Below, one piece after another: positions 38,381 to 46,769 of a stretch of 50,593 bases of DNA. This stretch comes from Caryophanales bacterium (GTDB lineage Bacteria > Bacillota > Bacilli > Bacillales > Amphibacillaceae). The stretch is from positions 1-50,593 of the forward strand of contig JAPFDS010000016.1 of NCBI GenBank assembly GCA_026168805.1. Direction: 5' to 3'. A program made the position numbers and the translations under genes. Every line of letters begins with the position of its first letter. Position 1 is the first letter of the stretch. The notes beneath the pieces were generated by a model. That model made no database searches. It saw nothing but the letters and a program-made list of their open reading frames with translations, and had not been told where the DNA came from.

Positions 38381-39424
38381 TTATACCAATTTGTTTTCAA
38401 TTAAAGATTGGGCTATTTGCACCGTATTTAGCGCAGCGCCTTTCAATAAATTATCGCCAACAACCCACATATGAAATCCTCGTTCATTATCTAAATCCTT
38501 ACGAATACGTCCAACAAAAATAGGTTCTTTGTTTGTTGCAGCTAAAGGTGTTGGATACGTTTGAGTGTTTGGATCATCTTGCAAAACAACTCCCTCTGCA
38601 TCCTCCAAAACTTCTCTTATTTGAGCAACGGATACCCCTTTTTGATCAATTTCAATATATATGCTTTCTGAATGTGATGTTACTATCGGTAGACGCACGC
38701 ACGTAGCCGCAATGGACATCGTTTCATCGTTAAAAATTTTCTTTGTTTCGTTTATCATTTTCATTTCTTCTGCAGTATATCCATTATCTTCAAATACATC
38801 GATTTGTGGCAGAGCATTATATGCGATTGGGAAATGTTTTTTATCAGAACCAACCGGTAATATTTCTGCACTCATTTCTTCATCGTTTATATATTGCTTT
38901 GTTTGATTCTCTAATTCCTTTTCAGCTGCAAGGCCAGCTCCTGATACTGCTTGATACGTTGAAACGACAATACGGTTTACACCAAAGGATTCTTTAATTG
39001 GCTGTAAAGCAACTGCCATTTGAATCGTCGAACAATTTGGATTGGCGATCATACCTTGATGTTCTTTTAAATCATCTGAATTTACTTCAGGAACAATCAG
39101 TGGAACGCTTTCATCCATTCGGTAAGCGCTCGTATTATCTATCACAATTGCACCTTGTTTCACAGCTATTGGAGCTAATGTAGTTGAAATTTCACCGCCG
39201 GCTGAGAAAAAGGCAATATCTACACCAGAAAAACTATTTTCACTTGCCACTTCAACTGTAATCTCTTGATCATTAAACATAATCTTTTTACCAGCTGAAC
39301 GTTCGGACGACAACAGCTTTAATTCGCCAATAGGGAAATTTTTATCTTGCAAAATATCCATGATTCTTTGCCCTACTGCACCTGTCGCACCGACAATTGC
39401 TACATTATAAACTTTTTTTACCAA
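38381..39424 (-). CDS. asd: aspartate-semialdehyde dehydrogenase
   Basis: Asd reduces aspartyl phosphate to aspartate semialdehyde, the substrate of EctB. The 347-aa protein has the NADP-binding GATGAVG (12-18), the catalytic C131 in NPNCSTIQM, and the active-site His region near the SHSESIYIE segment. Translation starts at TTG 39424 behind GGAGAGG. It is first in the asd-dapG operon and divergent from ectABC, so all steps from aspartate to ectoine except transamination of aspartate itself lie together. Confidence 0.95.
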   Translation of the reverse strand: MVKKVYNVAIVGATGAVGQRIMDILQDKNFPIGELKLLSSERSAGKKIMFNDQEITVEVASENSFSGVDIAFFSAGGEISTTLAPIAVKQGAIVIDNTSAYRMDESVPLIVPEVNSDDLKEHQGMIANPNCSTIQMAVALQPIKESFGVNRIVVSTYQAVSGAGLAAEKELENQTKQYINDEEMSAEILPVGSDKKHFPIAYNALPQIDVFEDNGYTAEEMKMINETKKIFNDETMSIAATCVRLPIVTSHSESIYIEIDQKGVSVAQIREVLEDAEGVVLQDDPNTQTYPTPLAATNKEPIFVGRIRKDLDNERGFHMWVVGDNLLKGAALNTVQIAQSLIENKLV

Positions 39425-39822
39425 GAAAAATTCCTCTCCTTTTTTAGAAAAACGAATCTTAGTATAGAATCATAACATACTAAATTACGATATCAACTCA
39501 TCATTTGGTCATTTTGTTTAAAATCTAATTATTTTTGCATGAATTTCAATAACCACATGATCTATAAGACAATAAATATTTTTTAAAAAAGAAAAGCCTA
39601 TACCTACGCGGTTTTGAAAACGATTTCATAGAGAACGCTCGGATAGTGCCCGTATGTGGAGCAAGTTTTAACTTAGATCACCTATACCGATTTAATCCAT
39701 CTTTACATACATAGACCGGTTTATATGTCATTTAACACAGGTGGACTTGTTTTTCGCAGGCCGTTATATTGATAAACGTAGGTTGATTCCCTTGAAGGGG
39801 AAAAAGTGATGGAGGTGATAAT
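39425..39822. other. divergent regulatory region asd-dapG / ectABC
   Basis: These 398 bp hold no recognised gene. On the plus strand TGGACT (39742-39747), a 17-bp spacer and TATATT (39765-39770) form the best ect promoter, starting about 45 nt before ectA. The segment 39600-39690 is richer in G+C than its flanks and is bordered by two copies of CCTATACC (39597-39604 and 39681-39688). I looked for a lysine riboswitch or c-di-AMP (ydaO-type) motif and recognised neither. Confidence 0.5.
39742..39770 (+). promoter_or_regulatory. candidate promoter of ectABC
   Basis: A sigma-A-like pair, TGGACT and TATATT with 17-bp spacing, is followed by a short leader and the strong GGAGGTGA ribosome binding site of ectA. 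Confidence 0.5.
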
Positions 39823-40338
39823 ATCTCAAAACCAAGTGTAACCATCGATGAAAAAGACTCGTCAAGTAAGTTTCGCGAGCCGAATGTAGATGATGGTGCC
39901 GGAGTTTGGAAACTAATCAAAAGCACAGGAGTTCTTGATCTCAACTCCTCATATAGTTACCTCATGTGGTGTCAAAACTTTAGTGAGACTTCGGTTGTCA
40001 TTGAAGTAGATCAGAAAGTTGTTGGATTTGTCTCTGGATATATTAAACCAGATACACCAGACATATTATTTGTTTGGCAAGTAGCTGTTTCGAAAACCCA
40101 GCGTGGTAAAGGATTTGCATCGAAAATGTTACATCATATTTTAGAGCGTGACGTCTGTAAAGATGTTCGGTATGTGGAAGCAACTGTATCGCCCTCGAAT
40201 ATTCCGTCACGGAAATTATTTCATGGGTTAGCGAGAAACTTAGACTCTAAAATTGAAGTATCTAAATGCTTTACCGCTGAAGATTTTCCAGAAGAAGGCC
40301 ATGAGGATGAGCTGTCTCATCACATTGGACCATTTTAA
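39823..40338 (+). CDS. ectA: L-2,4-diaminobutyrate acetyltransferase EctA, apparently with an AUC start
   Basis: EctA acetylates 2,4-diaminobutyrate to N-gamma-acetyl-diaminobutyrate, the second step of ectoine synthesis. The conserved EctA core is complete: FREPNVDDG, GVLDLNSSYSYLMWC, VAVSKTQRGKGFASKML (acetyl-CoA loop). Oddly, the first ATG in frame is at 39964, deep in the domain (codon 48). Between the in-frame TGA at 39793 and that ATG there is no ATG, GTG, TTG or CTG. ATC at 39823 sits 7 nt after a perfect GGAGG (39811-39815) and gives SKPSVTIDE after the start, a natural EctA beginning, so I place the start there (171 aa). An ATG-to-ATC mutation or base error is possible. Confidence 0.88.
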   Translation: MSKPSVTIDEKDSSSKFREPNVDDGAGVWKLIKSTGVLDLNSSYSYLMWCQNFSETSVVIEVDQKVVGFVSGYIKPDTPDILFVWQVAVSKTQRGKGFASKMLHHILERDVCKDVRYVEATVSPSNIPSRKLFHGLARNLDSKIEVSKCFTAEDFPEEGHEDELSHHIGPF

Positions 40339-40371
40339 AAAGGGTAACTACTATTAGGAGGAAAAACGTTA

Positions 40372-41682
40372 ATGAATGTGTTAGAGCAAGAACCAACTAT
40401 GCAAGCTTTTGAAGAATTGGAATCACAAGTAAGATCTTATAGCCGAAGTTTTCCTACGATATTTACAAAAGCAAAAGGATACAAACTGTGGGATAATGAT
40501 GGCAATGACTATATTGACTTTTTCGCCGGTGCCGGTACATTAAATTACGGGCACAATGACGATAAAATGAAAGATAAAATAATTGAATATATTGAAAACG
40601 ATGGAATTATTCATAGTTTAGATATGGGAACAAATCCGAGAAAAGAGTTTCTGGAAAAATTTAATGAAGTGATTCTTAAACCGAGGAATCTTGATTATAA
40701 GATTATGTTTACAGGTCCAACAGGGACAAACACGGTTGAGAGTGCTTTAAAAATAGCACGTAAAACAACGGGACGTAAAACGGTGATTGGTTTTACAAAT
40801 GGGTTTCATGGGATGACGATTGGTGCACTTTCTGTCACGGGCAATGAGGCAAACCGTAAAGGCGCAGGTATCCCATTAACAAACACAATGTCCATGCCAT
40901 TTGATAAATATATGGGAGATGTTGACACGACGATCTATTTAGAAAAGCTTTTAGAGGACGGTAGTAGTGGTGTAGAAATTCCTGCAGCGATCATCCTTGA
41001 AACGGTGCAAGGTGAAGGCGGGATTAATGCCGCAAGCTTTGAGTGGTTGCAAAAGATTGATGAGATCTGTAAGCGCTTTGATATATTACTCATTGTTGAT
41101 GATGTTCAAGCGGGGAATGGTAGAACAGGAACATTCTTTAGTTTTGAACCTGCGGGAATTGAACCGGATATTGTTTGTTTATCCAAATCAATCGGAGGAT
41201 TTGGACTGCCGATGGCGATTACATTAATTAAACCGGAATATGATACATGGAGTCCAGGCGAACATAATGGTACATTCCGCGGAAATAATTTGGCATTCCT
41301 TGGCGCAATTGAGGCTCTTTCTTATTGGGAAAATGACGAACTGACTGAATCAGTCCAAGAGAAAGGTGCGTATGTAACCGAAAAACTAGAAGAAATTATT
41401 ATGAAATACCCAGAATTAAACGGTGAATTACGTGGCCGAGGTCTTATGAAAGGTATTGCCTGGAGCGGTGAGGGGACTGCAGAAAAGATTTGTGCAGCAG
41501 CCTTTGAGCGGGGGTTAATTATGGAAACCTCTGGACCAAACGATGAAGTTATGAAACTATTACCACCTTTGATTATTGATCAAGAAGGACTTGATAAAGG
41601 TTTTGATATAATTGAAGAAAGTATTAGGTATTTACTAAATACAATGATAGGGAGACCAAAACATGCTAGTCAAATCACTTAA
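40372..41682 (+). CDS. ectB: diaminobutyrate-2-oxoglutarate aminotransferase EctB
   Basis: EctB transfers an amino group from glutamate to aspartate semialdehyde, making 2,4-diaminobutyrate, the first committed step of ectoine synthesis. The 436-aa class III aminotransferase has the PLP lysine at K272 in CLSKSIGG and the [11 protein letters not shown] segment that holds the PLP-ring Asp. AGGAGG lies 10 nt before the ATG. It is 33 bp from ectA and overlaps ectC by 20 nt, indicating one operon. Confidence 0.97.
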   Translation: MNVLEQEPTMQAFEELESQVRSYSRSFPTIFTKAKGYKLWDNDGNDYIDFFAGAGTLNYGHNDDKMKDKIIEYIENDGIIHSLDMGTNPRKEFLEKFNEVILKPRNLDYKIMFTGPTGTNTVESALKIARKTTGRKTVIGFTNGFHGMTIGALSVTGNEANRKGAGIPLTNTMSMPFDKYMGDVDTTIYLEKLLEDGSSGVEIPAAIILETVQGEGGINAASFEWLQKIDEICKRFDILLIVDDVQAGNGRTGTFFSFEPAGIEPDIVCLSKSIGGFGLPMAITLIKPEYDTWSPGEHNGTFRGNNLAFLGAIEALSYWENDELTESVQEKGAYVTEKLEEIIMKYPELNGELRGRGLMKGIAWSGEGTAEKICAAAFERGLIMETSGPNDEVMKLLPPLIIDQEGLDKGFDIIEESIRYLLNTMIGRPKHASQIT

Positions 41683-42049
41683 TGAAATTATTGGAACAGA
41701 ATATGAAACGACTTCAGAGAACTGGTCAAGTAGACGATTGTTATTAAATAAAGACAATATGGGGTTTTCATTAAACGATACGATTATTCGTGCAGGTACA
41801 GAAACTCATATATGGTATAAAAATCACCTTGAAGCTGTGTACTGTATCGAAGGGAATGGAGAGATTGAAACAGTAAAAGACGGTAAAGTGTATCCGATTG
41901 AAGCTGGTACAGTCTACGCACTCGATGAAAATGATGAGCACTATTTACGTGGTGGTACGGAAGATATGCGAATGATTTGCGTATTTAACCCACCATTAAC
42001 TGGAAAGGAAACACACGATAAAGAAGGCGTGTATCCTGTATTGACATAG
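41663..42049 (+). CDS. ectC: ectoine synthase EctC
   Basis: EctC closes N-gamma-acetyl-diaminobutyrate to ectoine by loss of water. The 128-aa protein is a single cupin barrel with the family phrases [18 protein letters not shown] and [16 protein letters not shown]; the Glu and His residues in these segments bind the iron. It overlaps the end of ectB, with GGGAG as ribosome binding site. No ectD hydroxylase gene follows, so this locus makes ectoine rather than hydroxyectoine. Confidence 0.97.
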   Translation: MLVKSLNEIIGTEYETTSENWSSRRLLLNKDNMGFSLNDTIIRAGTETHIWYKNHLEAVYCIEGNGEIETVKDGKVYPIEAGTVYALDENDEHYLRGGTEDMRMICVFNPPLTGKETHDKEGVYPVLT

Positions 42050-42079
42050 TTCGATCATGAAACGATAAAAACAAGTTAA

Positions 42080-42126
42080 TAAAAAGCCGTTCTTCTGGAA
42101 CTTTGTTCAAGGAGAGCGGTTTTTTT
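42080..42126 (+). terminator. terminator of the ectABC operon
   Basis: An imperfect stem (AAAAAGCCGTTCTT with AAGGAGAGCGGTTTTT, with one bulge and G-U pairs) is followed by a seven-T run. Confidence 0.65.
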
Positions 42127-42360
42127 AATACTTCTTTGGTCCTGTTGAGTAGAGTTCAAAATGATTAGCACAATTCCAGCTCTTGCACGCTTATGAGTTC
42201 GTGTTTTTGACGGCTCAAAACTAAGCCACGCAGTGTTTGGACTTGTGTATGCACATATATTGTTTTTAAGAGTTGAGTGCAAATACCCTCTGGGAAATTT
42301 ATGGAATGTCATCAAGCTGTCACCAAATGTAACTAGATTATAATTATTCTAGATATTAAA

Positions 42361-42391
42361 AAACGCTCAACCCTATACAGGTCAAGCGTTT
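42361..42391 (-). terminator. terminator downstream of tRNA-Val
   Basis: AAACGCT pairs with AGCGTTT around a loop of about 17 nt that can pair partly (TGACC/GGGTTG); TTTTTT follows on the minus strand just after the tRNA. Confidence 0.75.
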
Positions 42392-42398
42392 CAGTGAG

Positions 42399-42471
42399 TG
42401 ATTCCGATTGGGCTTGAACCAACGACCTCCACCCTGTCAAGGTGGCGCTCTCCCAGCTGAGCTACGGAATC
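42399..42471 (-). tRNA. tRNA-Val (anticodon GAC)
   Basis: The 73-nt minus-strand sequence folds as a full cloverleaf: acceptor GATTCCG/CGGAATC with discriminator A, D-arm GCTCAGCTGGGAGAGC, anticodon stem CCACC/GGTGG with loop TTGACAG (anticodon GAC, valine) and T-arm with GGTTCAAGCC. CCA is not encoded. It is followed directly by a terminator, so it is a single-tRNA transcript. Confidence 0.95.
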
Positions 42472-42530
42472 ATATGTATTAACAACAATTTATAATATAC
42501 ACGCTAATTTCGAATATGTCAACATTTACT

Positions 42531-42894
42531 ATAGGATGAGGTTGAGACAAATCAAAGTTGTATCTCCCAAAATACGAATAACACTCTAATTTAGCGTAGG
42601 AAATATACGTAGACTCCCGCGGGTCGGCTTAGTACATCACGTCCTGTGATGCCGCCGACACTAGCACGTCCTATGCGTCGGAGCAAAGGCATAGGCAAGA
42701 CCCCGTGCCCCGGCAAGGGGAGTCGTGAGTTGGCTCGCAAAGGCCGAGTTTAGTCGACCTTCCTTAACACGAGGAGGCTTGCCAGCCGCCCGCAGGAAAG
42801 CGAAGTATATTTCCGAAGCGGAGTAACCCACTTGTTAAATTAGAATGTTCGTATATGAGTTAACTTTAAATCTTTTATCTCAACCTCATTCTAT
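42531..42894. repeat. 364-bp structured intergenic repeat with nested inverted repeats
   Basis: The ends are inverted: ATAGGATGAGGTTGAGACAA at 42531 and, read from the other side, ATAGAATGAGGTTGAGATAA ending at 42894. Two further inner pairs follow, one near 42572-42592 against 42836-42855 (CTCTAATTTA/TAAATTAGA) and GGAAATATAC against GTATATTTCC. So nearly the whole element can fold as one long stem. The core is strikingly GC-rich for this genome and contains ACTCCCGCGGG, AAGACCCCG, GAGGAGGCT and GCCGCCCGC blocks, which I recall from a repeat common in Bacillaceae intergenic DNA. It has no coding capacity. Confidence 0.75.
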
Positions 42895-43292
42895 TATAAG
42901 AAAAACAAATTGAATCCCCATAGAACGATCAATGCAAATGGTGGGAATGTTGTTAGAAATGTATTCACCGCAGGATTACGAGTTTGAAAGAGTAATGTGA
43001 AGATAGCTGCTCCTAAGCAAGCAAGCCCAACTAACACTTCGTTTGTGAAGATAAAAAAAGTGATTGCAGCTATAACCCAAATTCCTGCCAAAAAAGGAAT
43101 AGGTGATTGCTTTGGTTTAACACGAAGTAACCCGTAGTCAACAATAAATGTGAGCAAATAGATTCCAAGAAAAGCCAAACTCATAATTTTTGTTACTTGT
43201 GGTAATGTAAACTGTTGTATAAAGAAGATAATAATAAATAAATTGAAGCTGAAATATGCTGAGCCGGCATATAGCCAAGCATGTACGGACAT
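42894..43292 (-). CDS. multi-pass membrane protein of unknown function
   Basis: The 132-aa protein is mostly hydrophobic with about five transmembrane helices (roughly 8-27, 35-53, 62-80, 83-98, 108-128) and few charged residues outside the KPKQ loop. I do not recognise the family. ATG 43292 is preferred to the GTG three codons upstream because AAGGGGGG is spaced 8 nt from the ATG. Its stop codon falls on the last base of the structured repeat, whose insertion may have shaped the gene's end. Confidence 0.7.
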   Translation of the reverse strand: MSVHAWLYAGSAYFSFNLFIIIFFIQQFTLPQVTKIMSLAFLGIYLLTFIVDYGLLRVKPKQSPIPFLAGIWVIAAITFFIFTNEVLVGLACLGAAIFTLLFQTRNPAVNTFLTTFPPFALIVLWGFNLFFL

Positions 43293-43366
43293 ATGACCCA
43301 CCCCCCTTGTTGATTATATTAAAAAGTCTGTAACAATATATATTCGACAAATCCTGAAAAAACCCT

Positions 43367-43894
43367 TTATTTTAGAGCATTTAATTTTCCAACAGCCCTC
43401 ATTAAATCATCGTCTAATTGATGAAACGGAACCCAAGCATAGTCAAGTTCATTTGGAAGGGAAGCTTTGGAGGAGTCTACCTGAAATAAATAACGAAAGT
43501 CGTAGTGGTAATGACCCGGCATATTCTTTTGTTGATTTGCAGGAATATAATGAATATCGATATCAAAAGGCACATCTTTAGAGTCGTGCCAAGGGTGTAA
43601 GGTAACTGGAAATCCAGTTTCTTCTGTAACTTCTCTCATAGCACCCTGAAGTGATGACTCACCTTTTTCTACATGCCCGCCTGGTTGAAACCATCTTTGT
43701 AGAAAAGGATGGTAGATACACAACAATTGTTGATCTTGTATCACAAATCCACTACCTGTAATGTGTCCTGGTAATGTAGTACGTTCAAATAATTGATCAC
43801 TGTTTTCTTGCACGTGTGTTATAAGAGGTTTAAGTTCTTTTTTCTCATGAGGAAACAAAGATATATACGATTGTATACGATTAGTAATAGACAT
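43367..43894 (-). CDS. Nudix hydrolase
   Basis: Nudix enzymes cleave nucleoside diphosphates linked to another moiety. The 175-aa protein has a complete Nudix box: GGHVEKGESSLQGAMREVTE followed by ETGF, with the catalytic REVTEE core. The N-terminal 40 residues are helical, as in a subgroup of Bacillus Nudix proteins. The ATG at 43894 is spaced 8 nt from AAGGGG; the GTG three codons upstream overlaps that site. Substrate unknown. Confidence 0.9.
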   Translation of the reverse strand: MSITNRIQSYISLFPHEKKELKPLITHVQENSDQLFERTTLPGHITGSGFVIQDQQLLCIYHPFLQRWFQPGGHVEKGESSLQGAMREVTEETGFPVTLHPWHDSKDVPFDIDIHYIPANQQKNMPGHYHYDFRYLFQVDSSKASLPNELDYAWVPFHQLDDDLMRAVGKLNALK

Positions 43895-44056
43895 AATAGT
43901 CACCCCTTTATATGATATATACTATACCCAAACGGTTCATAAGTTTCAATCGAATAGCAGAATAGTTTTCTATCGTTCTTTGTACCTATTCTTGCGTAAA
44001 TATATATACATTCAACAAAATAAACAGTATATTATCACATATGATTATAAAGAGAG

Positions 44057-44272
44057 GTGATTCATCTGATCACGTTTACGCCTGTTTTATTATTGGCAAC
44101 AAGCATTATGGGAATATATATGTCTTTAGTAATTACTCTTATATTGGTTGCTGCAATTACGCTTTTAGCTGTTTGGTTTATTCCAATGATCGATGAATTG
44201 AAACACTTTATTGTTGGTGTAGCTGTTATATTAGCAACAATTATATGGATAAATATATATTTGTTCCCTTAG
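44057..44272 (+). CDS. small membrane protein with two to three helices
   Basis: The ~70-aa frame is almost wholly hydrophobic, with helices at about residues 8-22, 24-42 and 50-68 and one charged turn IDELKH. It looks like a small integral membrane protein of unknown function. The start is uncertain: GTG 44057 is part of the Shine-Dalgarno-like GAGAGGTGA and cannot use it, whereas CTG 44066 is spaced 5 nt from it. It ends 2 bp from the convergent dpaA stop. Confidence 0.55.
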   Translation: MIHLITFTPVLLLATSIMGIYMSLVITLILVAAITLLAVWFIPMIDELKHFIVGVAVILATIIWINIYLFP

Positions 44273-44274
44273 TA

Positions 44275-45153
44275 CTATGATTGGTTGCTCATTAAATCAA
44301 CTAAAATATCTGCTAAAATATGCCCCGCTGTAATTGGGGCGGTCTTCCCTGGAATTCCTAAGGCATGCACCGCTCGAATTCCAGATTGTTTAGCGTATGA
44401 GAAATCTACACCACCTGGTGCGGAAGCTACATCAATAATTAGAGATTGAGCGTTCATTTGATCGATCACATTTTTAGTCACAATTAAGGATGGGACTGTA
44501 TTGATGCATATATCAAATCTATGCATATGCTTTTCTAAAGACTCGAATGATAAAAATGAACAGCCCATTTCAATAATTCTCGCTTTTTCGTCAGCATTCC
44601 TTGTCACGACGGTAGTTTTCGCTCCTACGGCTTTAAATAATCGAGCCATTGTAATTCCGATACGACCGAATCCCACAATGACAATTTCAGATTGATGTAT
44701 GGTATGGTTCGTTTGCTCCATTGCTATTTGTAGAGTACCTTCAGCCGTAGGAATTGAATTTAATATAGCAACATCATTTCTATTAAATAAGATGTTGTAA
44801 TGTATGTGATGTTTTTCTAATAAATCGACTAAATAATTATTTGCTATTCCCGTATAAACAACCGCATGACTAGGGAGTTGCTCTATATATGAATGTGTTA
44901 ATATAAGTTTGTCTGTAGTAAATAACGCCACGACTTCTCCACGTCCATCTGTGCCCCCTACAGGTAAAATAACTGCTTTAGCATCTTGAAATATGGAATC
45001 TTTTACCACTTCACGTGTAATATTTTCATGATTAAAGTGCATTTCATCAAAACCAACCACAATGACTTCTAAACCAAAGGCTGCAAATTGTTGAATCATG
45101 TGAACCGTTCGCTGATCTCCTCCAAAAATGACAATTTTATTTTCTTTCGTCAT
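44275..45153 (-). CDS. dpaA: dipicolinate synthase subunit A (SpoVFA)
   Basis: DpaA is the NADP-binding subunit of dipicolinate synthase, which makes the spore-core chelator DPA from dihydrodipicolinate in the mother cell. The 292-aa protein has an N-terminal domain starting FGGDQRT and a Rossmann domain with VGFGRIG, followed by DVASAPGGVDF and the GIPGKTAP phrase typical of the family. In B. subtilis the order is dpaA-dpaB-asd-dapG-dapA. Here dpaB is absent and asd-dapG lies 5 kb further along the same strand beyond ectABC, so the ancestral operon appears broken. Confidence 0.93.
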   Translation of the reverse strand: MTKENKIVIFGGDQRTVHMIQQFAAFGLEVIVVGFDEMHFNHENITREVVKDSIFQDAKAVILPVGGTDGRGEVVALFTTDKLILTHSYIEQLPSHAVVYTGIANNYLVDLLEKHHIHYNILFNRNDVAILNSIPTAEGTLQIAMEQTNHTIHQSEIVIVGFGRIGITMARLFKAVGAKTTVVTRNADEKARIIEMGCSFLSFESLEKHMHRFDICINTVPSLIVTKNVIDQMNAQSLIIDVASAPGGVDFSYAKQSGIRAVHALGIPGKTAPITAGHILADILVDLMSNQS

Positions 45154-45368
45154 CCAATCACTCCTTAAGTGTACGTTTATATAAGTATATGACAGTAAAA
45201 GGTATTCAGAATATATAAGTATATCTACATTATTTTAACAAATGGCATGTAGCACATATGTCAATATGTTATAATTTTCTTACACTCGATTTAATAAATA
45301 GAAATGATAGCGATTACACGATGTGCGCAAACAGTAAAATAATCAACTATTATATAGGAGGGTCATAG

Positions 45369-46754
45369 GTGGTACAGAAAAAAATAGACACACTTATCAA
45401 TGAATCAGAACAATTAAAAGGTGCCATTGCTGGAATTCACGTAATGGATGCACGTACTGGTGAAACCGTTTATAATCATTTGGAAAATATTCGGTTACAT
45501 CCGGCATCAAATATGAAATTATTATCTGGTGCAGCTGCACTAATTGGACTTGGAGAAAACTACACATTTCATACAAAGTTAGCATATGACGGATCGATTG
45601 ACAAAGAGGTATTAAATGGAGATGTTTACATACAAGGTCAAGGGGATCCAACGCTGTTACCGGATGATATAGAGGCTTTTGCCCGGGTCATTCAATCATT
45701 AGGCATTACTCAGATCAATGGAAAAATTTTTGTCGATGATTTCCACTTTGATGATGTTCGGCTATCGCCTGGACTCGTATGGAATGATCAACCATACTAC
45801 TATGGGTCACAAATATCAGCCTTAACTGTCTCCCCGAATGAAGATTATGATACAGGAACGGTTTGTTTAACCATTGAACCAGCGGACACAGAAGGAAAGA
45901 AACCAGCCATTAAAAGTTATCCACAAACATCCTATGTGCATATCCAAAATGATGCAACAACAGGTCCAGAAATGGATCAACCTTTAGAAGAAAGCCAACT
46001 CGAAATTGACAGGGTACATGGAACAAATACTATTATTCTATCAGGAGAGATTCCACTTAACGGCGAAACAGAGAAAATTTGGGCATCTGTTTGGAAGCCA
46101 AGTTTGTACGTTGGAACACTCTTAAAAGAAGCGCTTGTCCGTAAAGGTGTCATGACGCAAGGAGAAGTGATCAGAAAAGAAATGCCAACATCTGTTTCAA
46201 TCCTTGAAGAAAAAGAGTCCATACCATTAAAAGAAATTTTGATTCCATTTATGAAACTGAGTAACAATGGGCATGGTGAAATGTTTGTAAAAGAATTAGG
46301 CAAACTGAGAAGAGGAGTTGGCTCTTGGGATGAAGGTTTAGAAGAATTAATGCAAGTACTCAAGCCATTTGGAATTAAGGAAGACCTTGTAGATGTAAGA
46401 GATGGGTCTGGTCTTTCACATGCTACAACTATTTCAGCAAATGTATTCACTACATTTCTGTATAGCATCCAGAATACGGATTGGTTTCCAACCTTTTTAC
46501 AAACACTACCCATTGCAGGGGAAGAAGAACGAATGGTTGGTGGCACTTTAAGAGAGCGCATGAAACAGTTTGATATCCGCGCAAAAACAGGAACGATTGA
46601 TGGGGTAAGTTCTTTATCAGGTTACATGACAACACATACAGGTAAAAAAATGATTGTTTCCATATTATTAAATAATGTTCATGGAAAGTACGATGAAACA
46701 ATTAAAGATGTGGAAGATGAGATTGTCTCTATTTTAGTACATTTAATTTCATAA
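45369..46754 (+). CDS. S13-family D-Ala-D-Ala carboxypeptidase/endopeptidase lacking a signal peptide
   Basis: The 461-aa protein is a PBP4-type (DacB/DacC) penicillin-binding protein with all three active-site motifs: SxxK at S47-K50 (SNMK), SNN in KLSNNGHGE, and KTGT in RAKTGTIDG. Between the first two lies the large insertion characteristic of S13. The N-terminus is polar (MVQKKIDTLINESEQ) with no signal peptide or membrane anchor. Frames just upstream are closed by stops, so export is not evident. Start GTG 45369 has AGGAGGG in front. An SDR gene follows 15 bp downstream. Confidence 0.9.
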   Translation: MVQKKIDTLINESEQLKGAIAGIHVMDARTGETVYNHLENIRLHPASNMKLLSGAAALIGLGENYTFHTKLAYDGSIDKEVLNGDVYIQGQGDPTLLPDDIEAFARVIQSLGITQINGKIFVDDFHFDDVRLSPGLVWNDQPYYYGSQISALTVSPNEDYDTGTVCLTIEPADTEGKKPAIKSYPQTSYVHIQNDATTGPEMDQPLEESQLEIDRVHGTNTIILSGEIPLNGETEKIWASVWKPSLYVGTLLKEALVRKGVMTQGEVIRKEMPTSVSILEEKESIPLKEILIPFMKLSNNGHGEMFVKELGKLRRGVGSWDEGLEELMQVLKPFGIKEDLVDVRDGSGLSHATTISANVFTTFLYSIQNTDWFPTFLQTLPIAGEEERMVGGTLRERMKQFDIRAKTGTIDGVSSLSGYMTTHTGKKMIVSILLNNVHGKYDETIKDVEDEIVSILVHLIS

Positions 46755-46769
46755 TGTGGAGGGGTTGTA

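Noticed and set aside
39425-39822. lysine or c-di-AMP riboswitch before asd or ectA
   Set aside because: No conserved core of either riboswitch was recognised by eye; a covariance search would settle it.
39809-39841. 10-codon frame starting ATG just before ectA, as the true ectA start by -1 frameshift
   Set aside because: There is no convincing slippery sequence, and the resulting N-terminus fits EctA less well than the one from ATC 39823.
42076-42315. 79-aa minus-strand frame between ectC and tRNA-Val
   Set aside because: It covers the ectABC terminator, has no clear ribosome binding site and no recognisable family. A transposase relic was considered but nothing in it supports that.
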